DNA of 43,157 nucleotides from Symbiodinium natans (taxonomy: Eukaryota > Sar > Dinophyceae > Suessiales > Symbiodiniaceae), in NCBI GenBank assembly GCA_905221605.1, contig CAJNDS010000700.1, positions 43,861 through 87,017 of the forward strand, given 5' to 3'. This document shows, piece by piece, positions 19,754-30,016 of the stretch. Numbering within the stretch: the first letter of the stretch is position 1; the number at the start of each line of letters is the position of its first letter. A program made the position numbers and the translations under genes. The notes under the pieces were generated by a model that saw only the letters and a list, made by a program, of their open reading frames with translations, made no database searches and was not told the origin of the DNA.

Positions 19754-19810
19754 CTCAGCGGATGGAAGGGGTGGCTGGGGTGGAGTTTGGGGGTGGGGTG
19801 GAGTTTGGGG

Positions 19811-19811
19811 T

Positions 19812-19852
<41 letters not shown>

Positions 19853-20109
19853 GGGGGGGGGGGGGTGGGGGGGGGGGGGTGGGGGGGGGGGGTGGGGGGG
19901 GGGGGGGTGGGTTGGGGGGTGGGGGGGGGGGGGGGGGTGGGGGGGGGGGGGGGGGGGGGGGGGGGTGGGGGGGGGGGGGGGGGTGGGGGGGGGGGGGGGT
20001 GGGGGGGGGGGTGGGGGGGGGGGGGGGGGGTGGGGGGGGGGGGGGGGGGGGGGGGGGGGTGGGGGGGGGGGGTTGGGGGGGGGGGGGGGGTGGGGGGGGG
20101 GGGGGGGGG
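19811..20109 (+). repeat. 300-bp poly-G tract with scattered T
   Basis: Almost pure G interrupted only by single or paired T. On the transcribed (minus-sense) RNA it is a giant C-rich tract directly before the acceptor of finger 1 exon 1. All long open frames here (Gly-, Pro- or Trp/Gly-rich) are artefacts of composition. The exact length is likely unstable and may be affected by sequencing. Confidence 0.97.
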
Positions 20110-20454
20110 AGTCAGGGTTTTGCGACAAAGTGATCTCGGCAGAGTTTAGGCATTGTAAAGGCTTGTGACCGGTGCCCTCGCACAGCAAGTGCGATTTGCA
20201 GCCCTTGTCTCACAGCCTCACAGCCCTACGTCACTCGCAGTCACGGGTCGTGAAGCCCCTGCACAAGCCTGAACCCTGAAGCCTGAAGCCTGAACCCTTA
20301 ACCCTAAACCCAGGTTTCGACGGACACCAGGAGCCACGTGGACCACATGATCAGTGGGTAGTGCAGAGGTACATTGTTTGGGTATCTCCTGTAGCCCAAC
20401 ACCACTTAGTCGAAGGATGATACCTTGAAGTGCATAAGGGGTCTTGACTCTGGA

Positions 20455-20540
20455 CTAAACCCTAAACCCTAAACCCTAAACCCTACACCCTAAACCCTAA
20501 ACCCGAAACCCGAAACCCTAAACCCTAAACCCTAAATGGC
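20455..20540 (-). repeat. CCCTAAA array
   Basis: About 11 units with CCCTACA and CCCGAAA variants. Confidence 0.92.
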
Positions 20541-20704
20541 AAGTTTATGCTACCGACTCCTCACCCCTACGTTGGAGTAGACCCCGGAAAACAAGGTATA
20601 TACTTTATTCCATTTTAGGCATAAGTTGCTATAATGGGAGCCCAGAACCAAAAACTGTATCAAAGTAGAGTACTCCAGAAACCCAGTCACTACCCCCTGG
20701 TTCT

Positions 20705-20812
20705 TAGTAGGGAATGAGGGAATTATAAACCCTAACCCTAAACCCTAAACCCTAAATATAGGGCCCTATGTACTCCCTTAAAGGGTAAAAATAGGGCCCT
20801 CATTCCCTACTA
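20705..20812. mobile_element. Inverted-repeat element split by a telomere array
   Basis: Perfect 16-bp ends TAGTAGGGAATGAGGG and CCCTCATTCCCTACTA. About four CCCTAAA units (20728-20757) lie between the arms. In the gene sense it starts 7 nt after the donor of the exon at 20820, so it makes up the start of that intron. Confidence 0.82.
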
Positions 20813-20819
20813 GCCAGAC

Positions 20820-20863
20820 TAAGGGCTCTCCGGGATCGTGGAGAGTTGCAGCAACACCAGCGT
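20820..20863 (-). CDS. CCCH zinc-finger protein, exon upstream of finger 1
   Basis: The minus strand reads AGVAATLHDPGEPL between CCTCAG|ACGCTG and CCCTTA|GTCTGG. It ends in phase 0 and joins the next exon (VGHPFNC) in frame, giving a natural-looking EPLVGHPFNC. A longer form starting at 20883 is possible. The following intron opens almost at once into an inverted-repeat element (20705-20812) and carries the 300-nt G/C tract. Confidence 0.55.
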
Positions 20864-20907
20864 CTGAGGCCAGGCACGGTACCCTGGGAACTAACCTGCA
20901 CATGGTT

Positions 20908-21110
20908 GGGTTCAGGGTTTAGGGTTTAGGGTTTAGGGTTTAGGGTCTAGGGTTTAGGGTTTAGGGTTTAGGGTTCAGGGTTCAGGGTTTAGGGTTTAGG
21001 CTTTGGGGTTTAGTGTTTAGTGTTTAGGGTTTAGGGTTCAGGGTTTAGGGTTTGGGGTTTAGTGTTTAGGGTTCAGGGTTCAGGGTTTAGGGTTTAGGGT
21101 TCAGGCTTTA
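20908..21110 (+). repeat. TTTAGGG/TTCAGGG array
   Basis: About 28 units with regular TTCAGGG and TTTAGTG variants in a repeating order. Confidence 0.92.
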
Positions 21111-21262
21111 AAGGCCGTGTGGGAGCCATCATCAGATGGCTCTTCCGGCTTGGACCCCCCCTCCCCCCCCCCAAGGCCCCTGAGCCTTCACACCCTGATA
21201 CCCTAACCGCAACCCTAAATCCTAAACCCTAAACCCTAAACCCTAAACCCTAAAACTACTAC

Positions 21263-21374
21263 TTGCTTAAGAACCCCCCCCAAAAAAAAAACAATGCACA
21301 AATGCGAGACTTTATTCAATATAGGGCAGGACCGAGATTTTTTAAAAATATTTTGAGGGGGGGTTCTTAAGCAA
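21263..21374. mobile_element. MITE-like element with TTGCTTAAGAACCCCC ends
   Basis: Perfect inverted ends TTGCTTAAGAACCCCCCC and GGGGGGGTTCTTAAGCAA enclosing about 75 bp. A related pair is at 9079-9166 and a single end at 32088-32115. Confidence 0.85.
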
Positions 21375-21604
21375 ACAACAGTAAACCTTAACTTAACTCT
21401 AAACATCAACCTTAATTTCTTCACACGGGGTGGGGCGGGGGTGGGGTGGGGTGGGGGTGGGGGTGGGGGTGCGGGGCGGGGATAAGCCCCAAAAGCTGAA
21501 GGCTACAAAAACCCGATGAACCCACATGAACCCTGCAAGCCCACACACCCTACAAACCCTATCAACAATATCAACCAAGAACCCAAAACCCCATACACAG
21601 TACA

Positions 21605-22135
21605 CCCTCAACCTAAAACCCTATAAACCCTATAAACCCTACATCCCAAAAATCCTGTAAGCCCTATAAACCCTATAAACCATAGAATCCCTGAACCCTC
21701 AACCCTAGAAACCCTAGAAACCCTAGAAACCCTAGAAACCCTAGAAACCCTAGAAACCCTAGAAACCCTAGAAACCCTAGAAACCCTAGAAACCCGATAA
21801 ACCCTCTACGCCCTCTAAACCCCATAAAACCCATAAACCCTATAAACCTCAAACCCTCAAACCTCTAAACCCAGTAAACCCTATAAACCCTGCAAACCCT
21901 ATAAACCCCATAATTAAACCCTATAACCCTAAAAACCCTTAACCCCCCAAAAACCCTAAAAAAAACTTAAATCCCTTGAAACCCAAAGACCCTCAAAACC
22001 CTGAAAAACACCCTAAACCCTAAACCCTACACTCTAAACCCTAAACCCTAAACCTTAAACCCTAAACCCTAAACCCTAAACCCTATATTCTAAACCCTAA
22101 ACCCTACACCCTAAACCCTAAGCCCTAAACCCTCG
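21605..22135 (-). repeat. Large C-strand block with CCCTATAAA and CCCTAGAAA units
   Basis: A 530-bp block. 21706-21795 is a clean tandem of the 9-nt unit CCCTAGAAA, flanked by CCCTATAAA copies; the right part returns to CCCTAAA. Confidence 0.93.
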
Positions 22136-22186
22136 CATGATCTCGAGGCCTGGTCTTCGCTTGCCTGCTGCAGCTCGAGTTTGTCA
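22131..22186 (-). CDS. Candidate exon, unknown helical product
   Basis: The minus strand reads DKLELQQASEDQASRSCE between CCCTAG and GCGAGG|GTTTAGGG, so the donor GT would be the first bases of the repeat array. Alternative acceptors inside it (CTCGAG, CTGCAG) would shorten it. Very GC-balanced and coil-like. Confidence 0.4.
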
Positions 22187-22408
22187 CTAGGGTTTAGGGT
22201 TTAGGGTTTAGGGTTTAGGATTTAGGGTTTAGGGTTAGGGCCTAGGGTTTAGGGCCTAGGGTTTAGGGTTTCGGTGGCCACTCCCCCTGAAGAGTGTGCA
22301 GGCGATTGCGACAGCACGAACTCTCACACCACAGACTGGTTGCTTGCATTACAAAAAGAAGCCTTAAGAGCTAGGCTGGGGGCCGCCTCTCTTGATGGCT
22401 CTTATTTG

Positions 22409-22533
22409 GGATGTTCATAATAGGGATTTGGGTTTAGGGTTTAGGGTTTTAGGGATTAGGGTTTAGGGTTATTATACTACCCCCTCTTACAATCCCTGTC
22501 AAGGACTGTTAGTAGAAGGGGGAAACATCCCCC
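22409..22533 (+). mobile_element. Inverted-repeat element family Z with TTTAGGG units inside
   Basis: Starts GGGATGTTCATAATAGGGAT, ends AGGGGGAAACATCCC. TTTAGGG/TTAGGG units (22430-22470) interrupt it near the same place as the array in the 1193 copy, but in the opposite orientation. Confidence 0.72.
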
Positions 22534-22859
22534 AAGTTCTTATCACGGGAAAGGAGGGGTTTGTGGAGTTCGGGTTTAGGAGCATGCGTGTGCTGAAAGA
22601 AGCCTCCAAACCTCTCTGACCTCCATCGACATATAGCCATGGCACTTTTCCCTCGAGGACTCAGCCCCTACCAAGGTCCTTCTTGTCCAACACAGCGCAG
22701 AGAACATTAAGTCGCTACGGAGATACGGCCTAGGCCACGGATGAGAGGCCTCAAGGGCCAACGGATGGCAGTGTTTCGGTGTTGTACATCATGGAGCCCT
22801 TACACACATCTTTCCTAGGACCTCAGAGCAACCGAGGCAGTTACTGGGAACCCATTTAA

Positions 22860-23000
22860 ACCCAAAACCCTAAACCGAAACCCTAAACCTAAACCCTAAA
22901 CCCTAAACCCTAAACCCGAAACCCTAAACCCCAAACCCTAAACCCTAAACCCCAAACCCTAAACCCTAAACCCTAAACCCTAAACCCTAAACCGAAACCC
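22860..23000 (-). repeat. CCCTAAA array
   Basis: About 19 units with CCCGAAA and CCCCAAA variants. Confidence 0.92.
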
Positions 23001-23152
23001 TAATCCCCTAACCCTTAACCCTGACTTGGTTCGTAGATATGCAGGGCTGCAGGGTTCAAGGTGCTTCACACTTGACTCTGGACACTCGAAAAATCTAGGA
23101 AGGGGATGACTTGACACCGGGCATGCAGCAGTACCGAAAAAAGCAACAAGGC

Positions 23153-23265
23153 CCTAAACCCTAAACCCTAAACCTAAACCCTGAACCCTGAACCCTGAAC
23201 CCTGAACCCTGAACCCTGAACCCTGAACCCTAAACCCTAAACCCTAAACCCTAAACCCTAAACAA
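23153..23265 (-). repeat. CCCTAAA array with a CCCTGAA core
   Basis: Seven consecutive CCCTGAA units flanked by CCCTAAA; a local expansion of one mutated unit. Confidence 0.92.
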
Positions 23266-23605
23266 GACAAGGTAGCCGGGTGGAGGGAAAAAGGGGTCCG
23301 CGCATTATGCCACCCTACCTAGAGGACAGCATACTCATTAAATAAGGTATTTTCCTCATATACCACTTATATACCCTTTACAACCCAGGGGCGCATACTT
23401 CAGAACAGAGAGGTAAGGGACCATATCCAGGCCCCATTTTGGGGGTTTCCGAACTTAGGCTGACCTTATAGGGGTCCTGCCCCTAAGGTAGGGGCCCCTC
23501 ATCTTCCTAAACCCCCATATAGCTGCCCTTAGACTTCAACCCTAACCCCTAATCCCGAATCCCTATAATCCCTAAACCCTAAACCCTAAACCCTTAGATT
23601 TCAAC

Positions 23606-23696
23606 TGTTGCCTTGGTCGGCCGCGCCACGTGATGTGGCGGTGGAGGTGGCAGCAAATTCGTCAAGTGGCCATCCGTGGGCGAAAATGAGGGCATC
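23606..23696 (-). CDS. Candidate exon with proline run, unknown product
   Basis: A 91-nt open minus-strand exon between ACCGAG|GATGCC and GCAACA|GTTGAA (or AAG|GCAACA). It reads MPSFSPTDGHLTNLL followed by a five-proline run and HHVARPTKAT. Bracketed by CCCTAAA (23570-23595) and TTTAGGG (23720-23785) repeats. Probably a linker or adaptor-binding segment; no family recognised. Confidence 0.55.
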
Positions 23697-24174
23697 CTCG
23701 GTACCTTGTCGCTTCCGTGGGGTTTAGGGTTTAGGGTTTAGGGCTTAGGGCTTAGGGTTTAGGGTTTAGGGTTTAGGGTTTCGAGTTTGGGTATAGGGCT
23801 TAAGGCTGCCATGTATGTAGATTTGTATATATATATATATATACAAATTGCCTTGTTGGGGGGTAGCATACGAGAATCCCGTAGAACTAACCCAAAAAGG
23901 GACCACGTGGGAGCCTTCAGGGACGGCGTTGCAGAGACGCCTTGGTGCATGCCCCGGGACAAGTTGCAAGAGGGGTCTTCAGCGCGCCCACAAGGATGAC
24001 TTGTTTGAGGGTTTAGGGTTTAGGGTTTAGGGTTTAGGGTTCAATAGTAGGGGACAATCGTCATATTTCATAGCTATGTGGGCTTCTGTATCCGCAAGCC
24101 CTGAACCAACCATCCGAAAGCCCCTGTTCTGCTGTGAAGTTGCGCACACATACCCACAAGAAGCCCCTCCCCTT

Positions 24175-24258
24175 GGGATGTGACCCCTTCTACTAACAGT
24201 CCTTCATAGGGATTCTAGTAGGGGTACTAGAATCTGCTAGTATAAGCGGGAGCATCCC
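24175..24258 (+). mobile_element. Inverted-repeat element family Z without array
   Basis: Ends GGGATGTGACCCC and CGGGAGCATCCC, with ACTAACAGTCCTTCATAGG in the body. Confidence 0.76.
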
Positions 24259-24843
24259 AACCCTCACCCAAAAAACCCTGGACCTCAAAAAGACGGCGTC
24301 CGAGTGCCACACCTCTGTGCGAAACTCCGTCGAAAATTGGGCACGGTCCTGGAGAGGTTGAGGTTTTTCAAGTCCGACTGAGAACTCCGCGAACACAACC
24401 CTGCAGAAGTAGGTGGGTTTGGGTTTAGGGTTTCGGGTTTCGGGGTTTAGGGTTTAGGGTTTATAAGGTTTAGGGTTTAGGGTTAGCCAGCCCAGGTCCC
24501 TTCAAGCGAGCCCCAGGGCCCAACATCAGCCAAGGAGGCCCGGAGATCCTAAAAAGCCAAAACCCCTACGAAAAAAAACCTAAAACCCTAAAAACCATCA
24601 AACCCTCAAAAACTCTCAAACCCTCAAACCCCCCCCAAAACCCTATGACCCCAAAAGCCCTCAAGGGATTAGGTCCGCGCAGGGCCGGAATCCTCAATAT
24701 TATGCCTTTTTCGGGGGCATGGTTATATGGGAGATTCTGTCTAGGGTACCCGGAGTGAGGAACCGAGAAAAACAAATGCCCGCTCCCGCGCGCGCCTGCA
24801 CGGCCAAGCCAGGGGGAGGGTTCATAACAGCCTCCGCCACTGC

Positions 24844-25000
24844 CTGCACTTGGAGGTTCATGGGACTTAATGACCACTTATAACTGGGCTTATAACCCTA
24901 CTTATAATTGGATAACCCTATAAGGCCCTTTAGGGGTATTATAAGTAGGGTTATAAGCCCAGGTATAAGTGGTTATTAAGTCCGATGAACCTCCAAGCAG
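24844..25000. mobile_element. Fold-back (MITE-like) element with 62-bp arms
   Basis: Left arm from 24844 (CTTGGAGGTTCATGGGACTT on) and right arm to 25000 pair over about 62 bp with few mismatches, loop about 30 bp. Weak relatives of the GGAGGTTCA end are at 41757-41860. No coding; a strong RNA hairpin if transcribed. Confidence 0.88.
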
Positions 25001-25359
25001 GATGTTTAGGGCCATAACCTTTTCTGAACACGATCTCCTTCAAGCCGAAACTGCACTACCCTCCGTGCAGCCTTTATTGTTTTAGGGTTTAGGTTTAGGG
25101 TTTAGGGGTTTAGGTTAGGGTTTAGGGTTTAGGGTTTAGGGCATCGAAATCAAAGCTTGCAGGCTTTTCTGCTCTAAAAGTTGTGGGCACGTGTTGCTAG
25201 CCCCAAGCACCAAACCCCAAACCCTAAACCCTAATCCCCAAACCTAAGCCCTAAACCCTAAACCCCAACCCCGAAGTCATCAAAAGGTGGGTTGGCTGGA
25301 CTCAGGGACAACAGGTCCCCCCAAAACCCAGCAATATTTCAGCGAAAGGACCTTCTGTA

Positions 25360-25690
25360 CACACTCATGGGCTACCCCCCAAAAAAGGTGTATCCCCTTA
25401 TCCTTACCTAGACAGTACTTACTTGGGCCTTCAAGGGGTTCCCATCTAGTAGCTTGATAGGGCCCGAGTATCTACTACCTAAAGGCTCCTATGCAGTACC
25501 TTTCTGGTGAAGCATACTAGAATCAGCATATACCTAGCCCATAAAGAATTACGTTGGAGACTTCAGGTATACAGCTAGGGTATATGACTGGAGGGTGTCA
25601 TACTTGGTCCTTAAAGAAAGCGGGTTCCCATAGAGTAGCTTACTAGGGCCCAAGAATCTACTGTACAGTCAGGGTAGAAGACTGAGGGTT
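25360..25690 (+). repeat. Interspersed element family W, tandem pair
   Basis: Two diverged copies in tandem (each with GGGTTCCCATAGAGTAGCTT, ACTAGGGCCC and a later TACTTGG motif). Single relatives lie at 28865-28980, 41945-42035, 14500-14600, 23330-23420 and 38430-38510, sharing GGAGCCTTCAGG, AAGGCTCATGCAATAC and similar words. Confidence 0.7.
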
Positions 25691-25724
25691 TAGGGGTTCC
25701 CCACCCCCCCGCCCCCGACGCGTC

Positions 25725-25774
25725 CTGAAGGCGCGCGATCTTTTCGATCAAGTCTTTCGTGTCCAACAAGCCAC
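25725..25774 (-). CDS. Candidate exon, unknown helical protein
   Basis: The minus strand reads GLLDTKDLIEKIARLQ, a clear amphipathic helix, between GGTAG|GTGGC and either CTTCAG|GACGC (GA donor) or GAC|GCGTCGG (GC donor). A C-rich run flanks its 3' side. No family recognised. Confidence 0.48.
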
Positions 25775-26187
25775 CTACCACCGGTGCGGATGGGAAAACT
25801 GTTCGAAGCCAACGTCCCAAACCCGCACAACACACCCTAGGGTTTAGCGTTTAGGGTTTATGGGGTTTGGGGTTTAAGGTTTAGGGCCCCGTCAACCCGC
25901 CAAACCTTCCACCCCCCGCCCCCGCTTCAAGCCGCTGAACTCCCTAAACCCTACCTGACCCTGCCCGTGGTTGTCGCTGTCGGCATCGGATAAGTAGGTT
26001 TTCCCCGAAAGGGATCGGGAAAAAAAGCCTCAAGTCAAGGCCACTACGCAAAGCTCGCTCCCCCCCCCCCCCCCCCAATTTCCTAATCTGCCTCAAACCG
26101 AAACCTAACCCCAAGCCCTCAACCCTCAACCCTCAACCCTCAACCCTAAGCCCTAAGCCCTAAACCCTAAACCCTGAACCCTCGCAC

Positions 26188-26234
26188 CTGCCGTCCCCGA
26201 TGGCGTCGAAGAGTCTGTGTTGTCGGCCATGGAG
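26188..26234 (-). CDS. Candidate exon, frame uncertain
   Basis: A 47-nt segment between GGGCAG|CTCC and a consensus-like donor GGCAG|GTGCGAG, bracketed by CCCTAAA (26115-26185) and TTTAGGG (26276-26350) arrays. Two frames are protein-like: LHGRQHRLFDAIGDG and SMADNTDSSTPSGTA. The splice context is good but the reading frame is undecided. Confidence 0.45.
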
Positions 26235-26639
26235 CTGCCCGTGCACTGAATTACCTCGACTCACCCTGACCTTAAGGGTTTTGGGTTTAGGGTTCAGGGT
26301 TTGGGGTTCAGGGTTTAGGGTTGAGGGTTTAGGGTTCAGGGTTTTAGGGTCTCCTCCCCCCCCCCCCCCCCCTCCCCGCCTCACACGTCCCCCCCACCAA
26401 AAGACACAAGGCAACAAACAAAAAGAAACGGAACTTCTTCAATCAACATGTCAACCCTAAACCCTAAACCTTAACCCTAAACCCCAAACCCCAAACCCTA
26501 AACCACTCCAATTATGAGGGCTTGCCAGAAGCCCGAAGGTGTAGCGGGCCATGAGTCTTCTGGAAGTTTTGAGGGGCCCGTAGGCCTAAATATACACCCT
26601 AGACCCTGAACCCGGTATCCCTAAACCCTAAACCCCTAA

Positions 26640-27010
26640 CCCTGAACCCTACACCCTAAAACTCGTCGACAGAATAGTTGGAAAGCAGAACGGAAACCAA
26701 AACGGTGCATTCGGAAACGAAAGCCGAATCGGAAACCAGAAGCGAAAAAAAAACGGCTGCTTCGGGAAACCGGGAAACAGGAACGCTCTGGCTTTCACCC
26801 CCGCACGGTTTCTGAGGCACAGCTTCCCGATGCGGGCAATTTTTTTCCTGATATGCTCTGGTTTCTGACTCGTCGTTTCTGCTTAGCAGGCTGGTTTCGG
26901 ATTGTTTCACTGAGCCTAAACTCGCTCAACCCCGACACTTTCAAAGCCGTAAACAGAGTTTCAGTTTAGGCGGAGGCTCGAATCGAGCTCTTGCTAACCC
27001 ACAGGGCCCT
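26640..27010. other. Unassigned interval
   Basis: Contains repeated GGAAACCG/GAAACGAAAG words and an open minus frame of low complexity (26656-26910, Ser/Glu-rich). No splice pair or family recognised. Confidence 0.45.
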
Positions 27011-27469
27011 ATAGTTTAGGGTGTAGGGTGTTGACAAGGGTCTAGGGTTTAGAGTTTAGGGTTTAGGGAGACACTCAAACTCTAGAGCCGAAGTCCAACA
27101 CAAAAAAGTAAGAAGCCAAAAACACCCCGCACTCCACCTCGAGGCTCAACGCCCTGGCAACCTCAACCTCTGAACCAACGCCCGGACAAGGGGCCCAGAG
27201 GTTCCCGATGTTTTTGGGGGTTTAGGGTTTAGGGTTTAGGGTTTAGGGTTTAGGGTTTAGGGATAGGGTTTTAAGGTCAGAGGCTAGAGCTTAGTGTGCT
27301 TTAGGATTGAGGGGCTTAGGTGTCTCACCCTCCAGGAGGTGAGTGGTTTTTGTGTACATAGGTGCTGTAGAGGCAACATCGGTAGCCATCTTAAGCTCTA
27401 TAGGGTTTAGGGTTTCGGTTTTAGGGTTTAAGGTTTAGGGTTTAGGGTTTAGGGTTCAGGTTGGGATTG

Positions 27470-27800
27470 GTCAGAGCTTCGGGAAATTGGAGCATGCTAC
27501 CGGCTACCCTTCAAGGGTACTACACTTCAGGCTTTAGGTAACGATCTTTCTAGTTTGGGCTTTCCTAGGCTTTTCCTATCCAGATTTCTGTGTATACTGC
27601 AAAGGGTACTAAGTACATTGAAGGCTTCAGGCTCACCCCGATACGGGCCTCGACACAACGCGGAACATCGTTGCAGGCTTCGTTGGGCCTTCATACTTCC
27701 TGCTGCTGCTTGTATGCCTAGCCTGGCTTCCGTGATCCCCTCACGTGTACTTCTGTAAACCGCAAACCCTAATACTACTAAAGCCTGAGCACTCAACCTG
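27470..27800. other. Unassigned interval with one possible exon
   Basis: A minus-strand stretch AQRSLQRCSALCRGPYR (about 27638-27690) ends at a consensus donor CGGG|GTGAGCC. Support is weak, so no exon is called. Confidence 0.35.
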
Positions 27801-27811
27801 AAACTCTCTGT

Positions 27812-27913
27812 ACTTAATCCCTGTTCCCCTAGGAAGAAAAAAGGATCCTTTTTGTTCATATATAAGAAAGCCCATAACCCAAAAAGTAAAAAGGATCCCT
27901 AACACTGATGGAG
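27812..27913 (+). repeat. Interspersed element, copy 2 of a near-identical pair
   Basis: Partner of 5201-5303, same orientation, different flanks on both sides. Confidence 0.92.
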
Positions 27914-28127
27914 TGTAGCCCTGCCCTGGGGCCGGCACCCAGCTCGTGGGAAGCGGTGTCATGCATCCCGACATGAGTGCCTGGGACCAAGAGTAGAACT
28001 TTAGGGGAAGGAGGGTTCAGGGTTGAGGGTTTAGGGTTCAGGATGTAGGGTTTAGGGTTAGGGAAGAGGGCAGGGTTCAGGCTGTGTGGCTTTTGGGGAG
28101 GAGAGTTCCATGAAAAAAAAACTCTGG

Positions 28128-28235
28128 AATCAGGGTTCAGGGTTCAGGGTTCGGGGTTCAGGGTTTAGGGTTCAGGGTTTAGGGTTTAGGGTTCAGGGTT
28201 TAGGGTTCAGGGTTCAGGATTTAGGGTTTAGGGTT
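28128..28235 (+). repeat. TTCAGGG/TTTAGGG mixed array
   Basis: G-strand units alternating TTCAGGG and TTTAGGG; an earlier weaker block is at 28015-28065. Confidence 0.9.
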
Positions 28236-28239
28236 TAGG

Positions 28240-29060
28240 GCCGTGGGGGTGTGGGGGAGGAGAGTTTTATGTGAAAAGAAAGGTCTTGGGGCTTGGGCTT
28301 GAAGTTGAAAAGGCTGGGTAACCTTGCGAGAAAGTCCTGGAAGCAACACAATCCCGAGAAACATCGCTGCTGAAGCTCTAACCACTCTAAGCCTTTCCCC
28401 TAAACTAAACCCTAAACCCTAAACCCTAAACCCTAAACCCTGAACCCTAAACCCTAAACCCTAGTTATACCCTAAACCCTCGGCCGAAACACCCCTCAAC
28501 CCTCCTGCCACTCCGTTGTTTCTGGTCTCCGCCATCCCACACTCTAATTCCACCCAAACCCAAAACGAAACCTTAAGGGTAGTTTCGTGGTCCCTGAATA
28601 TAGATGTTTCCGAAGTAGGGGTATGGTGAACGCATTTGAGAAGAAATCAGCGTTTTTTTTACAGCCCTCCACCCTCCAGCCCTCCCTCCTTCCCTCCTTC
28701 CCTCCAACCTCAGCCCCTCCACCCTTTCCAGCAGGGCTGGAGGCTGGAGGGTTGCAGGGTTGGGAGGGCTCGAGGGCTGGAGGGCTGGAGGGCTGGACTG
28801 GAGAGGCTTGAGACCAAGGTTTTGTCCCCCGCATGGTCCTCTACCTCCTCGAATAACCCACTAAGGGGCCATGCAACTACCCTAAGAGAAACCCCTACCT
28901 AAAGGCTCATGCAATACATTTTTGGGGCCCGATAACTAGCCCAAATAAGAGCTACTACATTGGAGCCTTCAGGCAAACCCTTTAAGCCATAAACCTAACA
29001 AACCGAAAACGCCCCCAACACTAAAGGCCGCAGCCGAAAAGCCCCAAAGCAATCCACCTG
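28240..29060. other. Intron-like interval
   Basis: Holds a C-strand array (28403-28480), the palindromic block and a family W element. A minus-strand stretch EEVEDHAGDKTL (about 28820-28856) is protein-like but has no clear acceptor. Confidence 0.4.
28660..28800. repeat. CCCTCCAGCC / GGAGGGCTGG palindromic block
   Basis: A left half of CCCTCCA-type repeats faces a right half of GGGCTGGA-type repeats around 28730-28740; a long GC hairpin. Overlapping open frames on both strands are composition artefacts. Confidence 0.85.
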
Positions 29061-29067
29061 CAAGCCT

Positions 29068-29185
29068 ACACCCTAAACCCTAAACCCTAAACCCTAAACC
29101 CTAAACCCTAAACCCTAAACCCTAAACCCTAAACCCTAAACCCTAAACCCTAAACCCTAACCCTAAACCCTAAACCCTAAACTAC
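29068..29185 (-). repeat. CCCTAAA array
   Basis: About 16 units. Confidence 0.95.
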
Positions 29186-29456
29186 AAATCCCAAACAAAA
29201 ACCCTGCATCGATCCAAAGCACCCACCCCGAGGAACCCCCGCCTAAACGCCCTACCTCAACAGACCACGACCCTCCCTAGCCTTTTGTAGCTAACCGCAA
29301 CATCTTCTCATTCAGGGGTTATTCTCAACTCTACACCCTAAACCCTAGACCCTAAACCTTAAACCCTAAACCCTAAGCCCTAAGCCCTGGACCACTTAAG
29401 GCAGGCTCTGGGGTTCTTGGGGTGGTGGAACCGAAACCCTAAACGCTCCAGTCAGC

Positions 29457-29487
29457 CTGTGGCTGGGTGTCGCCAAATCCGATCATC
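29457..29487 (-). CDS. Candidate short exon, unknown product
   Basis: The minus strand reads MIGFGDTQPQ between TCTGAG|G and CACAG|GCTGAC (GC donor). The frame stays open upstream (SGLPAKNLR) and to a second donor TGGAGC|GTTTAGGG, where the repeat would supply the GT. It is bracketed by arrays 29334-29390 and 29520-29570. Confidence 0.38.
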
Positions 29488-29753
29488 CTCAGATTCTTTG
29501 CAGGAAGTCCAGAGGCCAGGGGTTTAGGGTTTAGGGTTTAGGGTCTAGGGTTTAGGGTTTAGGGTTTGGGGTGGAGGAAATTAGTAAAGGAGGGATCAGA
29601 CTTAGGCGGTATACTTTCAAGGGAGTCTATGATGACGGCCTTGCTCTTTTTAGAGCTCGATTTCCATTAGATGCCTGTGCATTGGGTTGTGGAGTTGAGG
29701 TTCAGGCTTTGGGGCTTGGGGGTAGGTGTGTGAAGCCGCATCCCCCGTACAAC

Positions 29754-29850
29754 TTTTGGAATCCCCTGACTGGTCTGGACGGTAGGTTTCGTCCACAGCT
29801 CTTGCCATAACTTACCAGGCGAAACCTTCGCTCCCACGAAGAAAAGCACC
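29754..29850 (-). CDS. Candidate exon, unknown product
   Basis: The minus strand reads FVGAKVSPGKLWQELWTKP and then TVQTSQGIPK between GTCAG|G and CCAAAA|GTTGTAC. A long CCCTAAA array (29860-29985) lies just upstream in the gene sense, the reverse of the usual orientation. An overlapping plus-strand open frame (29571-29810) looks less protein-like. Confidence 0.45.
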
Positions 29851-29859
29851 CTGACTCCC

Positions 29860-29985
29860 TACACCCTAAACCCTAAACCCTTAACTAAACCCTAAACCCT
29901 AAACCCTAAACCCTAAACCCTAAACCCTAAACCCTAAACCCTAAACCCTAAACCCTAAACCCTAAACCCTAAACCCTAAACCCTA
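29860..29985 (-). repeat. CCCTAAA array
   Basis: About 17 units. Confidence 0.95.
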
Positions 29986-30016
29986 AGTGCTGGGCTTAGG
30001 GCTTAGGGCCCTGAAC

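Noticed and set aside
19691-20188. Gly-rich and Pro-rich open frames of 105-165 residues
   Set aside because: Products of the poly-G tract. Only the short 19707-19753 segment at the end of the minus frame is real exon.
26160-26460. Long open frames with GLGFRV, LGFRVWG, NPKP or TLNPKP repeats
   Set aside because: They are translations of TTTAGGG/CCCTAAA arrays; such peptides appear wherever the repeat is open and carry no evidence of selection.
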